Shown here: piece after piece, positions 18,147-27,938 of the stretch
Layout: every line of letters begins with the position of its first letter
How positions within the stretch are numbered: the stretch's first letter is position 1
Origin: Saprospiraceae bacterium
GTDB lineage: Bacteria > Bacteroidota > Bacteroidia > Chitinophagales > Saprospiraceae
DNA: 64,000 bases
NCBI GenBank assembly: GCA_016715985.1
Contig: JADJXD010000001.1
Span: 1,488,001 to 1,552,000 of the forward strand
Direction: 5' to 3'
Made by a program: the position numbers and the translations under genes
Notes under the pieces: model-generated
The model's input: the letters and a program-made list of their open reading frames with translations, nothing else
What the model was told of the DNA's origin: nothing
The model's database searches: none

Positions 18147-18731
18147 ATGAAGAAGATAAGATTGGATATCATGGCGTTGTCACATAGTGTCACACAATCC
18201 CATAATTATGCCGTAGTATTGGGAGAAGAAAACGGAAAACGCAGACTTCCTATCGTAATCGGAGGATTTGAGGCGCAAGCTATTGCTGTGGCCCTTGAAA
18301 ATATGACCCCCAACAGACCCCTCACACATGATCTGTTCAAAAATACATTGGACGCTTTTCATATTGATCTTCAGGAAGTAGTGATTAATAATCTGTTGGA
18401 CGGCATCTTTTATGCCCAATTAGTGTGCAGCCTTAACGGTGAGGTCCGTCAGATTGATGCACGTACTTCCGATGCTATCTCATTGGCGGTCAGATATGGT
18501 TGTCCAATTTATACTTATGAGTTTATTATGGACACTGCGGGTGTGATTCTGGATGAACCGGAGGAAGCTGAAGAAAGTCTGGCACCTACCCGAAAGAAGT
18601 CAGGTTCATTAGAAAATATGAGTGTGACCAATCTTGAAAAACTACTTGAAGAAGCTCTTTCTAAAGAAGAGTATGAAAAAGCAGCCCGTATCAGAGATAT
18701 TCTCAATACCAAAAAACAAAGTGAAAGCTAA
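18147..18731 (+). CDS. bifunctional nuclease family protein (DUF151) with UVR motif
   Basis: A 194-aa protein. The N-terminal BFN/DUF151 domain (MKKIRLDIMALSHSVTQSHNYAVVLGEENG..., RRLPIVIGGFEAQAIA, IDARTSDAISLAVRYGCPIYT) is linked to a C-terminal UvrB/UvrC-type helical motif (LEKLLEEALSKEEYEKAARIRDIL, about residues 165-188). Members are described as DNase/RNase-like, but the role in bacteria is poorly defined. The longer GTG start at 18105 is rejected because a promoter element lies inside it and the family starts at MKKIRLD. Confidence 0.9.
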   Translation: MKKIRLDIMALSHSVTQSHNYAVVLGEENGKRRLPIVIGGFEAQAIAVALENMTPNRPLTHDLFKNTLDAFHIDLQEVVINNLLDGIFYAQLVCSLNGEVRQIDARTSDAISLAVRYGCPIYTYEFIMDTAGVILDEPEEAEESLAPTRKKSGSLENMSVTNLEKLLEEALSKEEYEKAARIRDILNTKKQSES

Positions 18732-18761
18732 GGCTCTTCCTTAGAACTTTTATTAACATGA

Positions 18762-18887
18762 ATTCGATTTAATTTTGTCACGATTTTTGCACTCTTCAGC
18801 AAAAATCCCGCCAAAATTAAGCGTTATTTGTATTTGTTACCCCGGTTTGAAACCCGGGGCTATAAATATTATACCCCGCTGGGGTAT
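18762..18887. repeat. structured intergenic repeat, copy 2
   Basis: Same start (GAATTCGA, TAATTTTGTCA) and same two terminal hairpins as 6065-6230: CCCCGGTTT/AAACCCGGGG (18840-18859) and ATACCCC-GCT-GGGGTAT (18871-18887). It lies between the convergent genes for the BFN protein and glyA. The middle hairpin differs (TTTTTGC...GCAAAAA). Confidence 0.8.
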
Positions 18888-18983
18888 TTATTGCAAAACT
18901 TCGAACTTGACTTTATTATAATGTCTTTGTGAAGAATGCCTTAATCAAATTTACGTTTTATTTAGTGTCCTGTTAAAAAAACT

Positions 18984-20255
18984 CTAAGCATACAGCGGGA
19001 AATCCAACATAAATTTATTCACTTTTGTCTTTAAGTCGTTTAAAAACATATCATCGTTTCTGTGAACGATAGCTTCATCTATCCATTCCACTACCTGCTC
19101 ACAATGTGATTCATTGAATCCTCTTGTCGTAATAGCAGCCGTACCTACCCTGATGCCTGACGTATGTAAAGCAGGTCTGCTGTCAAACGGAACCATATTT
19201 TTATTGATGGTTATATTAGCTTTTATGAGTGCATTTTCGGCATCACGACCGGAAATGTCTGCATCTTTTCCTCGCAGGTCTATCAGCATCAGGTGATTGG
19301 ACGTGCCGCCGGAGATAATTTTATATCCCTTATCTGTAAATGCTTTTGCCATGACCGCAGCATTGGACATTACTTGTTTACCATAACTGATAAAAGAAGG
19401 ATCAGCAGCTTCTCTGAAAGCGATGGCTTTGGCAGCAATGACATGCTCTAAAGGACCACCCTGCATACCCGGAAAAACACCACTGTTTAATATCGAAGAC
19501 ATCATGATAGGATCCCCCTTTTTAGTCATTCTTCCCCATGGATTTGGAAAATCTTTGCCCATCATGACAATGCCCCCTCTCGGTCCGCGAAGTGTTTTAT
19601 GGGTGGTAGATGTGATAATGTGACAATGCGGAATCGGATCATTCAATAATTTTCCTGCTATCAATCCCGCCGGATGTGCGATATCTGCAAGCAAAAGAGC
19701 TCCGACTTCATCCGCAATGGCTCTGAATCTTTGGTAATCCCAATCTCTGGAATAAGCAGATGCTCCGCAAATAATTAGCTTTGGTCGTACGCTTCTTGCT
19801 TTCTCCGCTACTTTGTCCATATCAATGATACCGGTTTCTTGTTCAACACCATAAAAGTGTGCACTATATACTTTACCGGAATAATTGACAGGAGAGCCAT
19901 GTGACAGGTGGCCACCATGCGATAAATCAAACCCAAGAATAGGGTCGCCTGGTTGCAAAACAGCCAGAAATACAGCAGCGTTTGCTTGTGCGCCCGAGTG
20001 TGGCTGGACATTGGCATATTCGGCACCAAACAACTGACAAAGTCTGTCAATAGCAAGTTGCTCAATCTGATCAACAACTTCACAACCACCATAATATCTT
20101 TTGCCGGGATAGCCTTCTGCATATTTGTTGGTCAGGCAGGTTCCCATTGCTTCCATGACTTCCCTGGATGTAAAATTTTCTGAAGCGATGAGTTCTATAC
20201 CCTGTCGCTGGCGTTGTAATTCTTGTTGTATAAGTTGCTGAATGACCTGATCCAT
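18984..20255 (-). CDS. glyA: serine hydroxymethyltransferase
   Basis: A 423-aa PLP enzyme that converts serine and tetrahydrofolate to glycine and 5,10-methylene-THF. The PLP lysine is in ITSTTHKTLRGPRGG. Other family marks are RQRQGIELIASENFTSREV, TNKYAEGYPGKRYYGGCE, NVQPHSGAQANAAVF and LADIAHPAGLIAGK. Length and start are standard. It is a single gene with a weakly conserved neighbourhood. Confidence 0.97.
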   Translation of the reverse strand: MDQVIQQLIQQELQRQRQGIELIASENFTSREVMEAMGTCLTNKYAEGYPGKRYYGGCEVVDQIEQLAIDRLCQLFGAEYANVQPHSGAQANAAVFLAVLQPGDPILGFDLSHGGHLSHGSPVNYSGKVYSAHFYGVEQETGIIDMDKVAEKARSVRPKLIICGASAYSRDWDYQRFRAIADEVGALLLADIAHPAGLIAGKLLNDPIPHCHIITSTTHKTLRGPRGGIVMMGKDFPNPWGRMTKKGDPIMMSSILNSGVFPGMQGGPLEHVIAAKAIAFREAADPSFISYGKQVMSNAAVMAKAFTDKGYKIISGGTSNHLMLIDLRGKDADISGRDAENALIKANITINKNMVPFDSRPALHTSGIRVGTAAITTRGFNESHCEQVVEWIDEAIVHRNDDMFLNDLKTKVNKFMLDFPLYA

Positions 20256-20478
20256 TATTTTAATTTATCGATTTTAAGGCGCAAAGGTAGAAATTCATTT
20301 ACAATTGTATGGTAGAATTATTTATTCAAATGAGTGGATGGTGATAATTAAATGTGATCCTTCAGGTTAAAAGAATTCAAGTGAAGAATATTTTGATTCC
20401 TTAAATAAAGTCTGCCATACTTGTCAAAAGCAATAAGCATGATAATATTTTGTATTTTTGCTTTTACAAAATTAGTTA

Positions 20479-21000
20479 ATGGCTAAAAAATATCCAAAAA
20501 CATTATCATCAGGTGCGAACAACACAGTTATAGCCTTATCCGAATCTGAAGCAGGTAAATTGTTTTTTGAAAATACGCGTTCAGAAATTGGTTCGGAAGC
20601 TGAAAAAATGAAATTTGCAAATACGATCAATGACTTGGTGGTTAAATTTGTAAGACTTGATTTGTTGCCGGATGATACAGAAGTTTTGGTGATGGAAAGA
20701 TTGTATCCTATTGATTTCAGAGCTTTTGAATTTGAAAAACGACAGCTGATTTTTGAAGTATTTGAAGATGAGCTGGTACAACTTCATAAAAGTGGTTTTG
20801 TACATCGTGATATCCGCAGGCCATCTGACTTACCCGGTTTCTCTTTTGACAATATTTTTTTGACGGATAAAGGTATCCGGCTTATAGATGTAGGAATATC
20901 GGCTCTCAGAAGTCAGGTAGGTAATAAATTATTTGACAAGTTTGTAGCTCAGGAAATCGATGAATTAAGAACATTTGAGACTTTTTTTATTAACAGATAA
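20479..21000 (+). CDS. miniature protein-kinase-like protein
   Basis: A 173-aa protein with the catalytic half of a Ser/Thr kinase fold. It shows HRDIRRPSD (H109-D111), a possible Mg-binding Asn in FDNIFLTDKG (N125), and a DVG (D137) in place of DFG in IRLIDVGIS. The N-lobe is very short: LSSGANNTVIAL (residues 9-20) may be a reduced P-loop, and no clear lysine/Glu salt-bridge pair is evident. It could be a small kinase, a phosphotransferase like APH/RIO, or a pseudokinase. A TATTTTTG at 20453-20460 is the likely -7 element. No partner gene adjoins it. Confidence 0.65.
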   Translation: MAKKYPKTLSSGANNTVIALSESEAGKLFFENTRSEIGSEAEKMKFANTINDLVVKFVRLDLLPDDTEVLVMERLYPIDFRAFEFEKRQLIFEVFEDELVQLHKSGFVHRDIRRPSDLPGFSFDNIFLTDKGIRLIDVGISALRSQVGNKLFDKFVAQEIDELRTFETFFINR

Positions 21001-21059
21001 AATGTCTGTAATACATTTTTTCGACTAGCAATTTCTTACAAGATAATTAATTATCCCTT

Positions 21060-22268
21060 CTATCCATTCTCCTTCAAATAAAATAAAAATGTCCGCTCTT
21101 CCGGAACAATATTCAGATGTGGATTCAAGGCACTATAAGGTTGTACCTTTCCTGCTTTAAGAAGAATATTTATCTCACCGGATGATGTGTCATAGGGATG
21201 TACTACTTCTGTTTTTTCACTATAAAAATAAGAAATTTCATCGTCGTCCAACCCTTCTTTCAACTGAAAATCAGCTTTGGCAATTTTATACATTTCATAC
21301 GCATCATCCGTTTTAATTTTTACCTTCAGTAATTTTCTTTCCAGAAGATTTCTGCACAATATTCTGAATATCCTGTCTTGATGATCTACAGATCTTTTAA
21401 TCAGCCAAAGCACATCCATATCATCCAGTCTGACATAATTGGCCAGAAAATCAGGTTGGTGTTTGTAATCGCTTTCACCTTTTTTCAAATTCAAAAAGAA
21501 ATTTAACTCCTGTGAAGAGTGAATGTCAACCCCCTGATTTGTAAGAAATTTCGCTCTGTTCAAAATAGATATCAGCATCACTTCGGCGGCGATTACTGTT
21601 TTATGTAAATAGACCTGCCAGTACATCAGTCTTCGGGCCATCAGAAATTTTTCGACTGAATATATACCCTTCTCTTCAATGACCAGCTCATCATTTACAA
21701 CATCCATCATCTTTATAATCCTGTCATAACCTATGATACCTTCAGCAACACCGGAAAAAAAACTATCTCTTGTCAGGTAATCTATCCTGTCCACATCTAT
21801 GTGACCGGAAACAAGTTGGTGGAGAAAGTTTCTATGATATTTTCCTTTAAAAATTTCAAGTGCAGTTGTAAAATCATAGTTTAGCTCCACCCCTATTTTA
21901 GTCATCAGCAAAACAGATATTTCTTCATGATGAATATCTATTAAAGTATGTTCCAATGCATGTGAAAACGGACCATGACCGACATCATGAAGTAAAATTG
22001 CAATGCAGGATGCTTCGTATTCTGCATCAGAAATGTCAGTACCTTTTGAACGCAGCGTATCCAATGCTTTAGTCATCAGATGCAAAGCTCCCAAAGCATG
22101 CTGAAATCTGGTATGGAGTGCTCCGGGATAAACATAATGGGACAATGCCTGCTGAGAAATCCTCCTGAGTCTCTGAAAATACGGGTGGTCTATTATTTTG
22201 TAGATTATCTCATGTTCAAAACTGACCAGACCATAAACCGGATCATTGAAAATTTTCTTTTTGTTCAT
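21060..22268 (-). CDS. HD-domain phosphohydrolase
   Basis: A 402-aa protein of the HD superfamily branch related to dGTPases. Metal ligands are visible as H in TRFQHALGALHLM, the HD pair in AILLHDVGHGPFSHALE, and D in SGHIDVDRIDYLTRDSFFSGV. The family often hydrolyses dNTPs or nucleotides; the actual substrate cannot be told here. Length is typical of the Bacteroidota version. It lies back to back with porX, separated by a 132-bp divergent promoter region. Confidence 0.88.
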   Translation of the reverse strand: MNKKKIFNDPVYGLVSFEHEIIYKIIDHPYFQRLRRISQQALSHYVYPGALHTRFQHALGALHLMTKALDTLRSKGTDISDAEYEASCIAILLHDVGHGPFSHALEHTLIDIHHEEISVLLMTKIGVELNYDFTTALEIFKGKYHRNFLHQLVSGHIDVDRIDYLTRDSFFSGVAEGIIGYDRIIKMMDVVNDELVIEEKGIYSVEKFLMARRLMYWQVYLHKTVIAAEVMLISILNRAKFLTNQGVDIHSSQELNFFLNLKKGESDYKHQPDFLANYVRLDDMDVLWLIKRSVDHQDRIFRILCRNLLERKLLKVKIKTDDAYEMYKIAKADFQLKEGLDDDEISYFYSEKTEVVHPYDTSSGEINILLKAGKVQPYSALNPHLNIVPEERTFLFYLKENG

Positions 22269-22400
22269 TTGCTGAAATATATCATATAACCAATTCGTTA
22301 CAACTGATGTTTAAACAAAGGCGGAAAGTTTAAAAAGCTATTCAGATAGTTTGTTTAGACGTCCCCAATTCAATTGCAAAACTAAATATAATCTGCACTT

Positions 22401-23957
22401 ATGTCGGACAAAATTAAGATTCTTTGGGCTGATGATGAAATTGAACTGCTAAAACCCCAATTGTTTTTTCTTGAAAAAAAAGGTTACGAAGTGGTGACTG
22501 TGAGCAATGGACACGATGCTTTGGACACCTTGGATGAAGATAACGGTATAGATATCATTTTTCTGGATGAAAGTATGCCTGGCCTGACCGGTCTTGAAAC
22601 ACTTGCCCGGATTAAAGAAAAAAATCCGAATATACCGATCATCATGATTACCAAAAATGAAGCCGAAAGCATCATGGAAGAGGCTATTGGCTCCCAGATT
22701 GATGATTACCTGATCAAACCCGTCAACCCAAATCAGATACTACTTTCGCTCAAAAAGATTGTTGATAACAAAAGATTAGTATCCCAAAAAGCTGCAACGG
22801 ACTATCAGCAGGAGTTCAGAAATATCATGATGGAAATAAATAATGGCCCGGATTATGAAGAATGGGTTACTATTTGTAAAAAAATCATTGCCTGGGAATT
22901 AAGACTGGATGAGAGCAACAATCCGCAGATGAAGGAAATTCTGTCCATGCAGAAACAGGAAGCCAATAAAGAGTTTTCAAAATATATCATCAAAAACTAT
23001 CTGGAATGGATGAAAAAAGGCACCGGACCAAGAATGTCTCAAAACCTGCTCAAAGATAAAGTATTACCATTGCTGAACACCGGAAAACCGACCGTTATGA
23101 TTTTAATGGATAATCTGAGGTATGATCAGTGGAAAATTATCGAACCGATAATTACAGAGTTGTATCGGGTGGAAGAAGAAGATTATTTTTATTCCATTTT
23201 ACCTACAGCAACTCAATATAGCAGGAATTCTATTTTTGCGGGCATGTTGCCATTAGAAATTCAAAAACGCTACCCTGATTGGTGGCTGAATGATAATGAA
23301 GAAGGGGGTAAAAACATGAAGGAAGACGAATTGATGAAGGAGCACATCAAACGGGTCGTCAAAAAAGATGTAAAGTCTGAATATGTTAAAGTCACCAATA
23401 TCAGTGGTGCCAGACAGATGCTGGATCATTCGCTCAACTATCTCAATAATGATTTTACTGCCATCGTGTATAATTTCATAGACATGCTGTCCCATTCCAG
23501 GACAGAGATGGAGGTGTTAAAAGAGCTGGCAGGGGATGAAAAAGCATACAGATCATTAACCAGGTCATGGTTTCTTAACTCTCAGTTGTGGGCAGCACTC
23601 CAGCGAATGGCGGAAAGAGATATACAACTCATTGTCACAACGGATCACGGAACTATCAGAGTAGCAAATTCTTCCAAAGTACTGGGAGACAGAGAAACTA
23701 CCGCTAATCTTCGTTATAAAGTAGGTAAAAACCTGCAATATGATAAAAGGGATGTGCTTGAAATAAGAAATCCTTCAGAGGCTGGCCTCCCTAGTCCAAA
23801 CATGAGCAGTGCTTTTATCTTTGCGAAAGAAGATATATTTTTCCTTTATCCAAACAATTTTGCTTATTATAATAACTTCTTTAAAGATACTTTTCAACAT
23901 GGTGGTATCTCATTGGAAGAAATGATTTGTCCGATAATCCGATTAAGTCCTAAATAA
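22401..23957 (+). CDS. porX: PorX: response regulator with PglZ domain, T9SS control
   Basis: A 518-aa protein. An N-terminal receiver domain (phospho-acceptor D56 in IIFLDESMPG; acidic pair in WADDE; K in DDYLIKPVNP) is followed by a helical linker and a C-terminal alkaline-phosphatase-fold PglZ domain (TVMILMDNLRYDQW, LPTATQYSRNSIFAG, VTTDHGTIR). In Porphyromonas gingivalis, PorX acts with the sensor PorY to control T9SS genes, and the PglZ part is reported to be a phosphodiesterase. The presence of many T9SS cargo genes here fits. The sensor gene is not in this window. Confidence 0.93.
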   Translation: MSDKIKILWADDEIELLKPQLFFLEKKGYEVVTVSNGHDALDTLDEDNGIDIIFLDESMPGLTGLETLARIKEKNPNIPIIMITKNEAESIMEEAIGSQIDDYLIKPVNPNQILLSLKKIVDNKRLVSQKAATDYQQEFRNIMMEINNGPDYEEWVTICKKIIAWELRLDESNNPQMKEILSMQKQEANKEFSKYIIKNYLEWMKKGTGPRMSQNLLKDKVLPLLNTGKPTVMILMDNLRYDQWKIIEPIITELYRVEEEDYFYSILPTATQYSRNSIFAGMLPLEIQKRYPDWWLNDNEEGGKNMKEDELMKEHIKRVVKKDVKSEYVKVTNISGARQMLDHSLNYLNNDFTAIVYNFIDMLSHSRTEMEVLKELAGDEKAYRSLTRSWFLNSQLWAALQRMAERDIQLIVTTDHGTIRVANSSKVLGDRETTANLRYKVGKNLQYDKRDVLEIRNPSEAGLPSPNMSSAFIFAKEDIFFLYPNNFAYYNNFFKDTFQHGGISLEEMICPIIRLSPK

Positions 23958-24031
23958 ACCAAGTGGACTTTAAAACGTTTTACGATCAATTTTAAATACT
24001 AATACTAAGTAAAATCAACTAATCTTATTCA

Positions 24032-24862
24032 TTGAAAAATCAGGACAATCATCTCTTTCTGGATGAAATCATCACTCGTCACAGGTGTACACCGGAAGTG
24101 CCAGCCACTAAACATCTGACCACGTGGATAACCCAATTATTGGACATACTTTATCCGGAACATACACAAAAACGAATTAATGACAAAAACGAGCTTATAA
24201 ATGTTTTTGAGAAACTAAAAGACGACCTCAAATACATACTCAATCACACCAAAGCCTGTCCACCGGATTGTGTTCAGGAAAGAGTTGAAAACTTCTTTGA
24301 AAGGATACCCGAAATCTACAAACTTTTGAATCAGGACGTAAAAGCACTGCTTGGTGGAGACCCTGCTGCACATACAGAATTTGAAATCATCAGAGCGTAC
24401 CCCGGATTTTTTGCAGTTTTTGTATATCGTTTTGCACATTTATTGTACAGCCTGAATATTCCGCTGATACCCAGAATCTGGACTGAATACGCTCATTCCA
24501 AAGTAGGAATTGATATTCATCCGGGAGCGAAAATCGGTTCGTCTTTTTATATTGATCACGGTACCGGTGTCGTCATAGGTGAGACAGCAGTTATTGGAAA
24601 TAATGTAAAAATTTATCAGGGGGTCACTTTAGGAGCAATGAGTATTCATAAAGATATGGCCAATACCCGCAGGCATCCGACAGTCGAAGATGATGTGATT
24701 ATTTATTCGGGAGCAACTATTCTGGGAGGCGACACCATTGTCGGTAAAGGGAGTGTCATAGGTGGGAATGTGTGGTTGACTAAATCCATACCGCCCTACA
24801 CAAAAGTATATCATCATGCAGACATCCGGATTCACGAAAGCACTTCGATCACTAAAGAATAA
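24032..24862 (+). CDS. cysE: serine O-acetyltransferase
   Basis: A 276-aa enzyme that acetylates L-serine for cysteine synthesis. An N-terminal helical domain is followed by a left-handed hexapeptide-repeat C-terminal domain (GIDIHPGAKIGSSFYIDHGTGVVIGE, IYQGVTLGAMSI, catalytic His in DHGTG). The start is a TTG (MKNQDNHL): the frame is closed by a TAA at 24020-24022 and no ATG occurs in the N-terminal region. cysM follows 14 bp downstream, forming a cysteine operon. Confidence 0.93.
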   Translation: MKNQDNHLFLDEIITRHRCTPEVPATKHLTTWITQLLDILYPEHTQKRINDKNELINVFEKLKDDLKYILNHTKACPPDCVQERVENFFERIPEIYKLLNQDVKALLGGDPAAHTEFEIIRAYPGFFAVFVYRFAHLLYSLNIPLIPRIWTEYAHSKVGIDIHPGAKIGSSFYIDHGTGVVIGETAVIGNNVKIYQGVTLGAMSIHKDMANTRRHPTVEDDVIIYSGATILGGDTIVGKGSVIGGNVWLTKSIPPYTKVYHHADIRIHESTSITKE

Positions 24863-24876
24863 AATATAACCGCCAT

Positions 24877-25752
24877 ATGAGCAGAATTATTGATCTGGTA
24901 GGAAAAACACCTTTGGTGGAACTGACCAATCTGAACCCTTCCAAAAATGTAAAGGTATATGCCAAAATGGAAGGACACAATCCCGGTGGAAGTGTCAAAG
25001 ATAAAGCTGCTCTGAATATGATACGCAGTGCGATCGACCGGGGAGAAATTAAAACCGGAACTACATTAATCGAAGCTACCAGTGGCAATACAGGTATCGC
25101 ACTCGCCATGGTAGCTGGTATTTACAATATCCCGATCGAACTGATCATGCCATCTAATTCTACCAGAGAAAGGGTGCAAACGATGGAAGCATTTGGCGCC
25201 AAAGTAATATTACTGGAGTCCATTGAAGCGTGCAGAGACTATGCAGAAGAAAAATCCGTTTTACCGGGATATTTTATGCTTAATCAGTTCGCCAATAAAG
25301 ACAATTATCTGGCACATTATAAATCTACAGGCCCTGAAATATGGGACGAAACAGAAGGAAAAGTCACTCATTTTGTAAGCTCGATGGGTACGACAGGTAC
25401 GATTATGGGAACATCCATGTACTTGAAAGAAAAGAACAGAGACATCCAAATCATAGGATGCCAGCCTACGGAAGGTTCTTCTATTCCGGGTATCAGAAGG
25501 TGGTCACCGGAATATTTGCCAGCTATTTATGATGCATCCCGGGTGGACAAAATTTATGATGTCTCCGAGCAGGAAGCAAGCTTCATGGCTCGTCAGCTCG
25601 CTTTGAAAGAAGGTATATTCAGTGGCATGAGTTCCGGTGGAGCTGCGACTATAGCACTCAGAGCAGCGGCTGAATTAAATGAAGGAGTGATTGTTTTTAT
25701 TTGTTGTGATCGGGGAGACCGGTATTTGAGCAGTGATTTGTTTAATGTGTGA
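24877..25752 (+). CDS. cysM: cysteine synthase (O-acetylserine sulfhydrylase, CysM type)
   Basis: A 291-aa PLP enzyme that makes cysteine from O-acetylserine and sulfide or thiosulfate. The PLP lysine is in NPGGSVKDKAA, the substrate loop is EATSGNTGIALA, and the phosphate-binding loop is SSMGTTGTIMG. The length is closer to CysM than CysK. It forms an operon with cysE. Confidence 0.93.
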   Translation: MSRIIDLVGKTPLVELTNLNPSKNVKVYAKMEGHNPGGSVKDKAALNMIRSAIDRGEIKTGTTLIEATSGNTGIALAMVAGIYNIPIELIMPSNSTRERVQTMEAFGAKVILLESIEACRDYAEEKSVLPGYFMLNQFANKDNYLAHYKSTGPEIWDETEGKVTHFVSSMGTTGTIMGTSMYLKEKNRDIQIIGCQPTEGSSIPGIRRWSPEYLPAIYDASRVDKIYDVSEQEASFMARQLALKEGIFSGMSSGGAATIALRAAAELNEGVIVFICCDRGDRYLSSDLFNV

Positions 25753-25830
25753 AGGCTTTTTATATCAAGACATAATTTCTGAAATGGCGTTTATACTAGC
25801 TCTTTGTATTGCAAAAATGCCTTTCGTTGT

Positions 25831-26172
25831 TTATTTGTTCTCCCTTTCTCGATAATAAGTTTCTATTTTACTAAAATCCCCCTTATCATCAAAAAGTAGA
25901 TTTACTATCTGAAAACGAATCAGATTATTTTCCTTTTCAGTCCAATGTCCTGCATTGATTTTAACTAATTCATTATCAAACTGATCAATTGTGTAAGCCT
26001 TTTTAGAAATTGCTTTTGAAATATGATCCAAGTCTTCTGCTATCGTAATTAAATTATCATAATTGTTTCCGGATGTAATAGTGTTTGTCAGCAGAATAAA
26101 TGCCCCACCAAACAACATAATTATATTAATACTGAACGAAGCCCAAAAGGCTGTTTTCCACTTTTTATTCAT
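25831..26172 (-). CDS. small single-TM protein of unknown function
   Basis: A 113-aa protein with one N-terminal hydrophobic helix (FWASFSINIIMLFGGAFILL) after a short basic stretch, then a charged soluble domain, presumably outside the membrane. I recognise no family. It follows the gliding-type T9SS gene by 24 bp and may be cotranscribed with it. Confidence 0.65.
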   Translation of the reverse strand: MNKKWKTAFWASFSINIIMLFGGAFILLTNTITSGNNYDNLITIAEDLDHISKAISKKAYTIDQFDNELVKINAGHWTEKENNLIRFQIVNLLFDDKGDFSKIETYYRERENK

Positions 26173-26196
26173 AATTTGAAGTTTAACAACATATTT

Positions 26197-27255
26197 TTAC
26201 CTGATTAACATTACATCACCATGGGTATAGTTCGGAAAGCTTTCATATTCAAATTGATATTTTATTGAATATAAATAGACGCCGGATTCCATGTCTTTAT
26301 TTTTGCTTTTTCCATTCCAACTAATAAATGGATTTAAATTTTGGAAAACGGAATTGCCCCATCTATCAAAAATAATTATTTCAAAGTCAGTAAACGGACA
26401 ATTTGATTGAATTTTAAATTCATTGTTTAATCCAACAGAGTTAGGAGCAAAGATATTTGGGGTAAAAATTTCACATTTGCATTGAGAAGGATATTCATTG
26501 ATGAAAATGCTGTCTCTCACCACGCAATTATTTAATTTGACTTCTACCCATTGCAATCCAGCTTCTGTCACTTGTTTTGTGTGCGAAGTACTGTTATCAT
26601 CCCATAAGTAGGAATCATATATTGGAGCTGACGATAAAACTATATCAGAAACGTTGCAGACAATGGTATCATTACCAATATTAAAATTTTCAGGACAAGC
26701 TGCTTGAAAATTATCAATAAAAACCCATGTATTGATTAAGTTGTTGGTTTTTACAGTGATGTATTTTGCGTCGATTGGTGATTCAAATTCTACATGATGT
26801 GTTTGCCATTTATCGCTTATTGGCATAGATGTATAAACTAGTTTTCCAAATGTATCTGGTAGACTGGAAATTCCAATACTTACGCCACTATTAGTTGTGT
26901 TGAGGATTCCGTATTTCTGATCGAATTTGAATGAAAATAATTTTCCTTTTTGAATGATTTTATCAAGTTCTAATGAAATTTGATCTGTAAACACATTAGA
27001 ACTAAGAGCTAAAAAAAAATCACCATCAGAAGCCGGTCCATATCCACATTCTTCCGTAAGAATATCCACTTCATCTTTTTCACCAAAGGCAAAAGTATGG
27101 TCGACTAAATTATTAAAAAAATCATTGGTTAAATTTATCCCACAATTTGCACTTGAATTATCTTCAAAACTGCCATTAAGAAAAAACTGGCCATTCAGTT
27201 GCGTTAAAAACCGGAAAGTAAAGAATATTATGAGGCCAATGTTTTTTTCATTCAT
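26197..27255 (-). CDS. secreted protein with gliding-motility-type T9SS C-terminal domain
   Basis: A 352-aa protein. A hydrophobic N-terminal region (GLIIFFTFRFLTQLNGQ) acts as signal peptide. A carbohydrate-binding-like beta domain (about residues 25-190) is followed by a type B sorting domain: FTPNIFAPNSVGLNNEFKI, FEIIIFDRWGNSVFQ, and SGVYLYSIKYQ near the end. These domains attach secreted proteins to the cell surface through T9SS. The binding target is unknown. Confidence 0.85.
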   Translation of the reverse strand: MNEKNIGLIIFFTFRFLTQLNGQFFLNGSFEDNSSANCGINLTNDFFNNLVDHTFAFGEKDEVDILTEECGYGPASDGDFFLALSSNVFTDQISLELDKIIQKGKLFSFKFDQKYGILNTTNSGVSIGISSLPDTFGKLVYTSMPISDKWQTHHVEFESPIDAKYITVKTNNLINTWVFIDNFQAACPENFNIGNDTIVCNVSDIVLSSAPIYDSYLWDDNSTSHTKQVTEAGLQWVEVKLNNCVVRDSIFINEYPSQCKCEIFTPNIFAPNSVGLNNEFKIQSNCPFTDFEIIIFDRWGNSVFQNLNPFISWNGKSKNKDMESGVYLYSIKYQFEYESFPNYTHGDVMLIR

Positions 27256-27283
27256 TAGCTAAAATTGATATAGTGACATTATA

Positions 27284-27934
27284 TTATTTTTCTGTTTGCT
27301 CATTATTTTCTTTATATCTCAATAGTAATGCAAAAATTCTGGGAATTTTTGTCCGGTCGTTGTCGTCAAAATATTCGTTAATGTCCAATATTTCAAAACC
27401 ATTATCTTTTGCTGATACTGTAAAGTCGGAAATGTTATGATTAAAACAAGGTGCTGTTTGTTGTCCGGTTTCGGTGTCAAATCTTGCTTTGGTTCCGGTG
27501 TATTGTTTGAAAGGATGGAGTTCTCCTATATAGACAAGACCACTTTGACGGATAACATGGGACACTTTTTTAAAAATTTTATGTAAGCTTTCAATATGTT
27601 CCAGCACCAAACTAAAAGTGATTAGGTCGTATTTTTTAGTTACAAAAGTCCAGTCATTTGTAATGTCTGCCTGCATAAAATGTACATTTTCGGACTTTAT
27701 TTTTTGTCTTGCTCTATCCAGCATTTCATCTGAAAGGTCCACTGCTGTTACTTGTTTTGCTATTGTCAAAAGATATTCGGTATTTTTGCCAGTCCCGCAA
27801 CCCATTTCCAAACAGTGGTCACATTCAATATCAGCCAAAGTAGTTCGCAGGGATATTGCTTCCAGGTCTCTTGTTTTGTTGATATTGGTGTCATATTGAT
27901 CTGCCCAAATGTTATAAACTTGTTTTACATCCAT
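27284..27934 (-). CDS. class I SAM-dependent methyltransferase
   Basis: A 216-aa cytosolic methyltransferase. SAM motif I is in CLEMGCGTGKNTEYLL (about residues 40-55), the acidic loop is in VTAVDLSDEMLDRA, and motif IV region is LITFSLVLEHIESL. The family covers many substrates, so specificity is not predictable. It follows the membrane protein gene by 4 bp, so the two are probably cotranscribed. Confidence 0.88.
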   Translation of the reverse strand: MDVKQVYNIWADQYDTNINKTRDLEAISLRTTLADIECDHCLEMGCGTGKNTEYLLTIAKQVTAVDLSDEMLDRARQKIKSENVHFMQADITNDWTFVTKKYDLITFSLVLEHIESLHKIFKKVSHVIRQSGLVYIGELHPFKQYTGTKARFDTETGQQTAPCFNHNISDFTVSAKDNGFEILDINEYFDDNDRTKIPRIFALLLRYKENNEQTEK

Positions 27935-27938
27935 GTTA

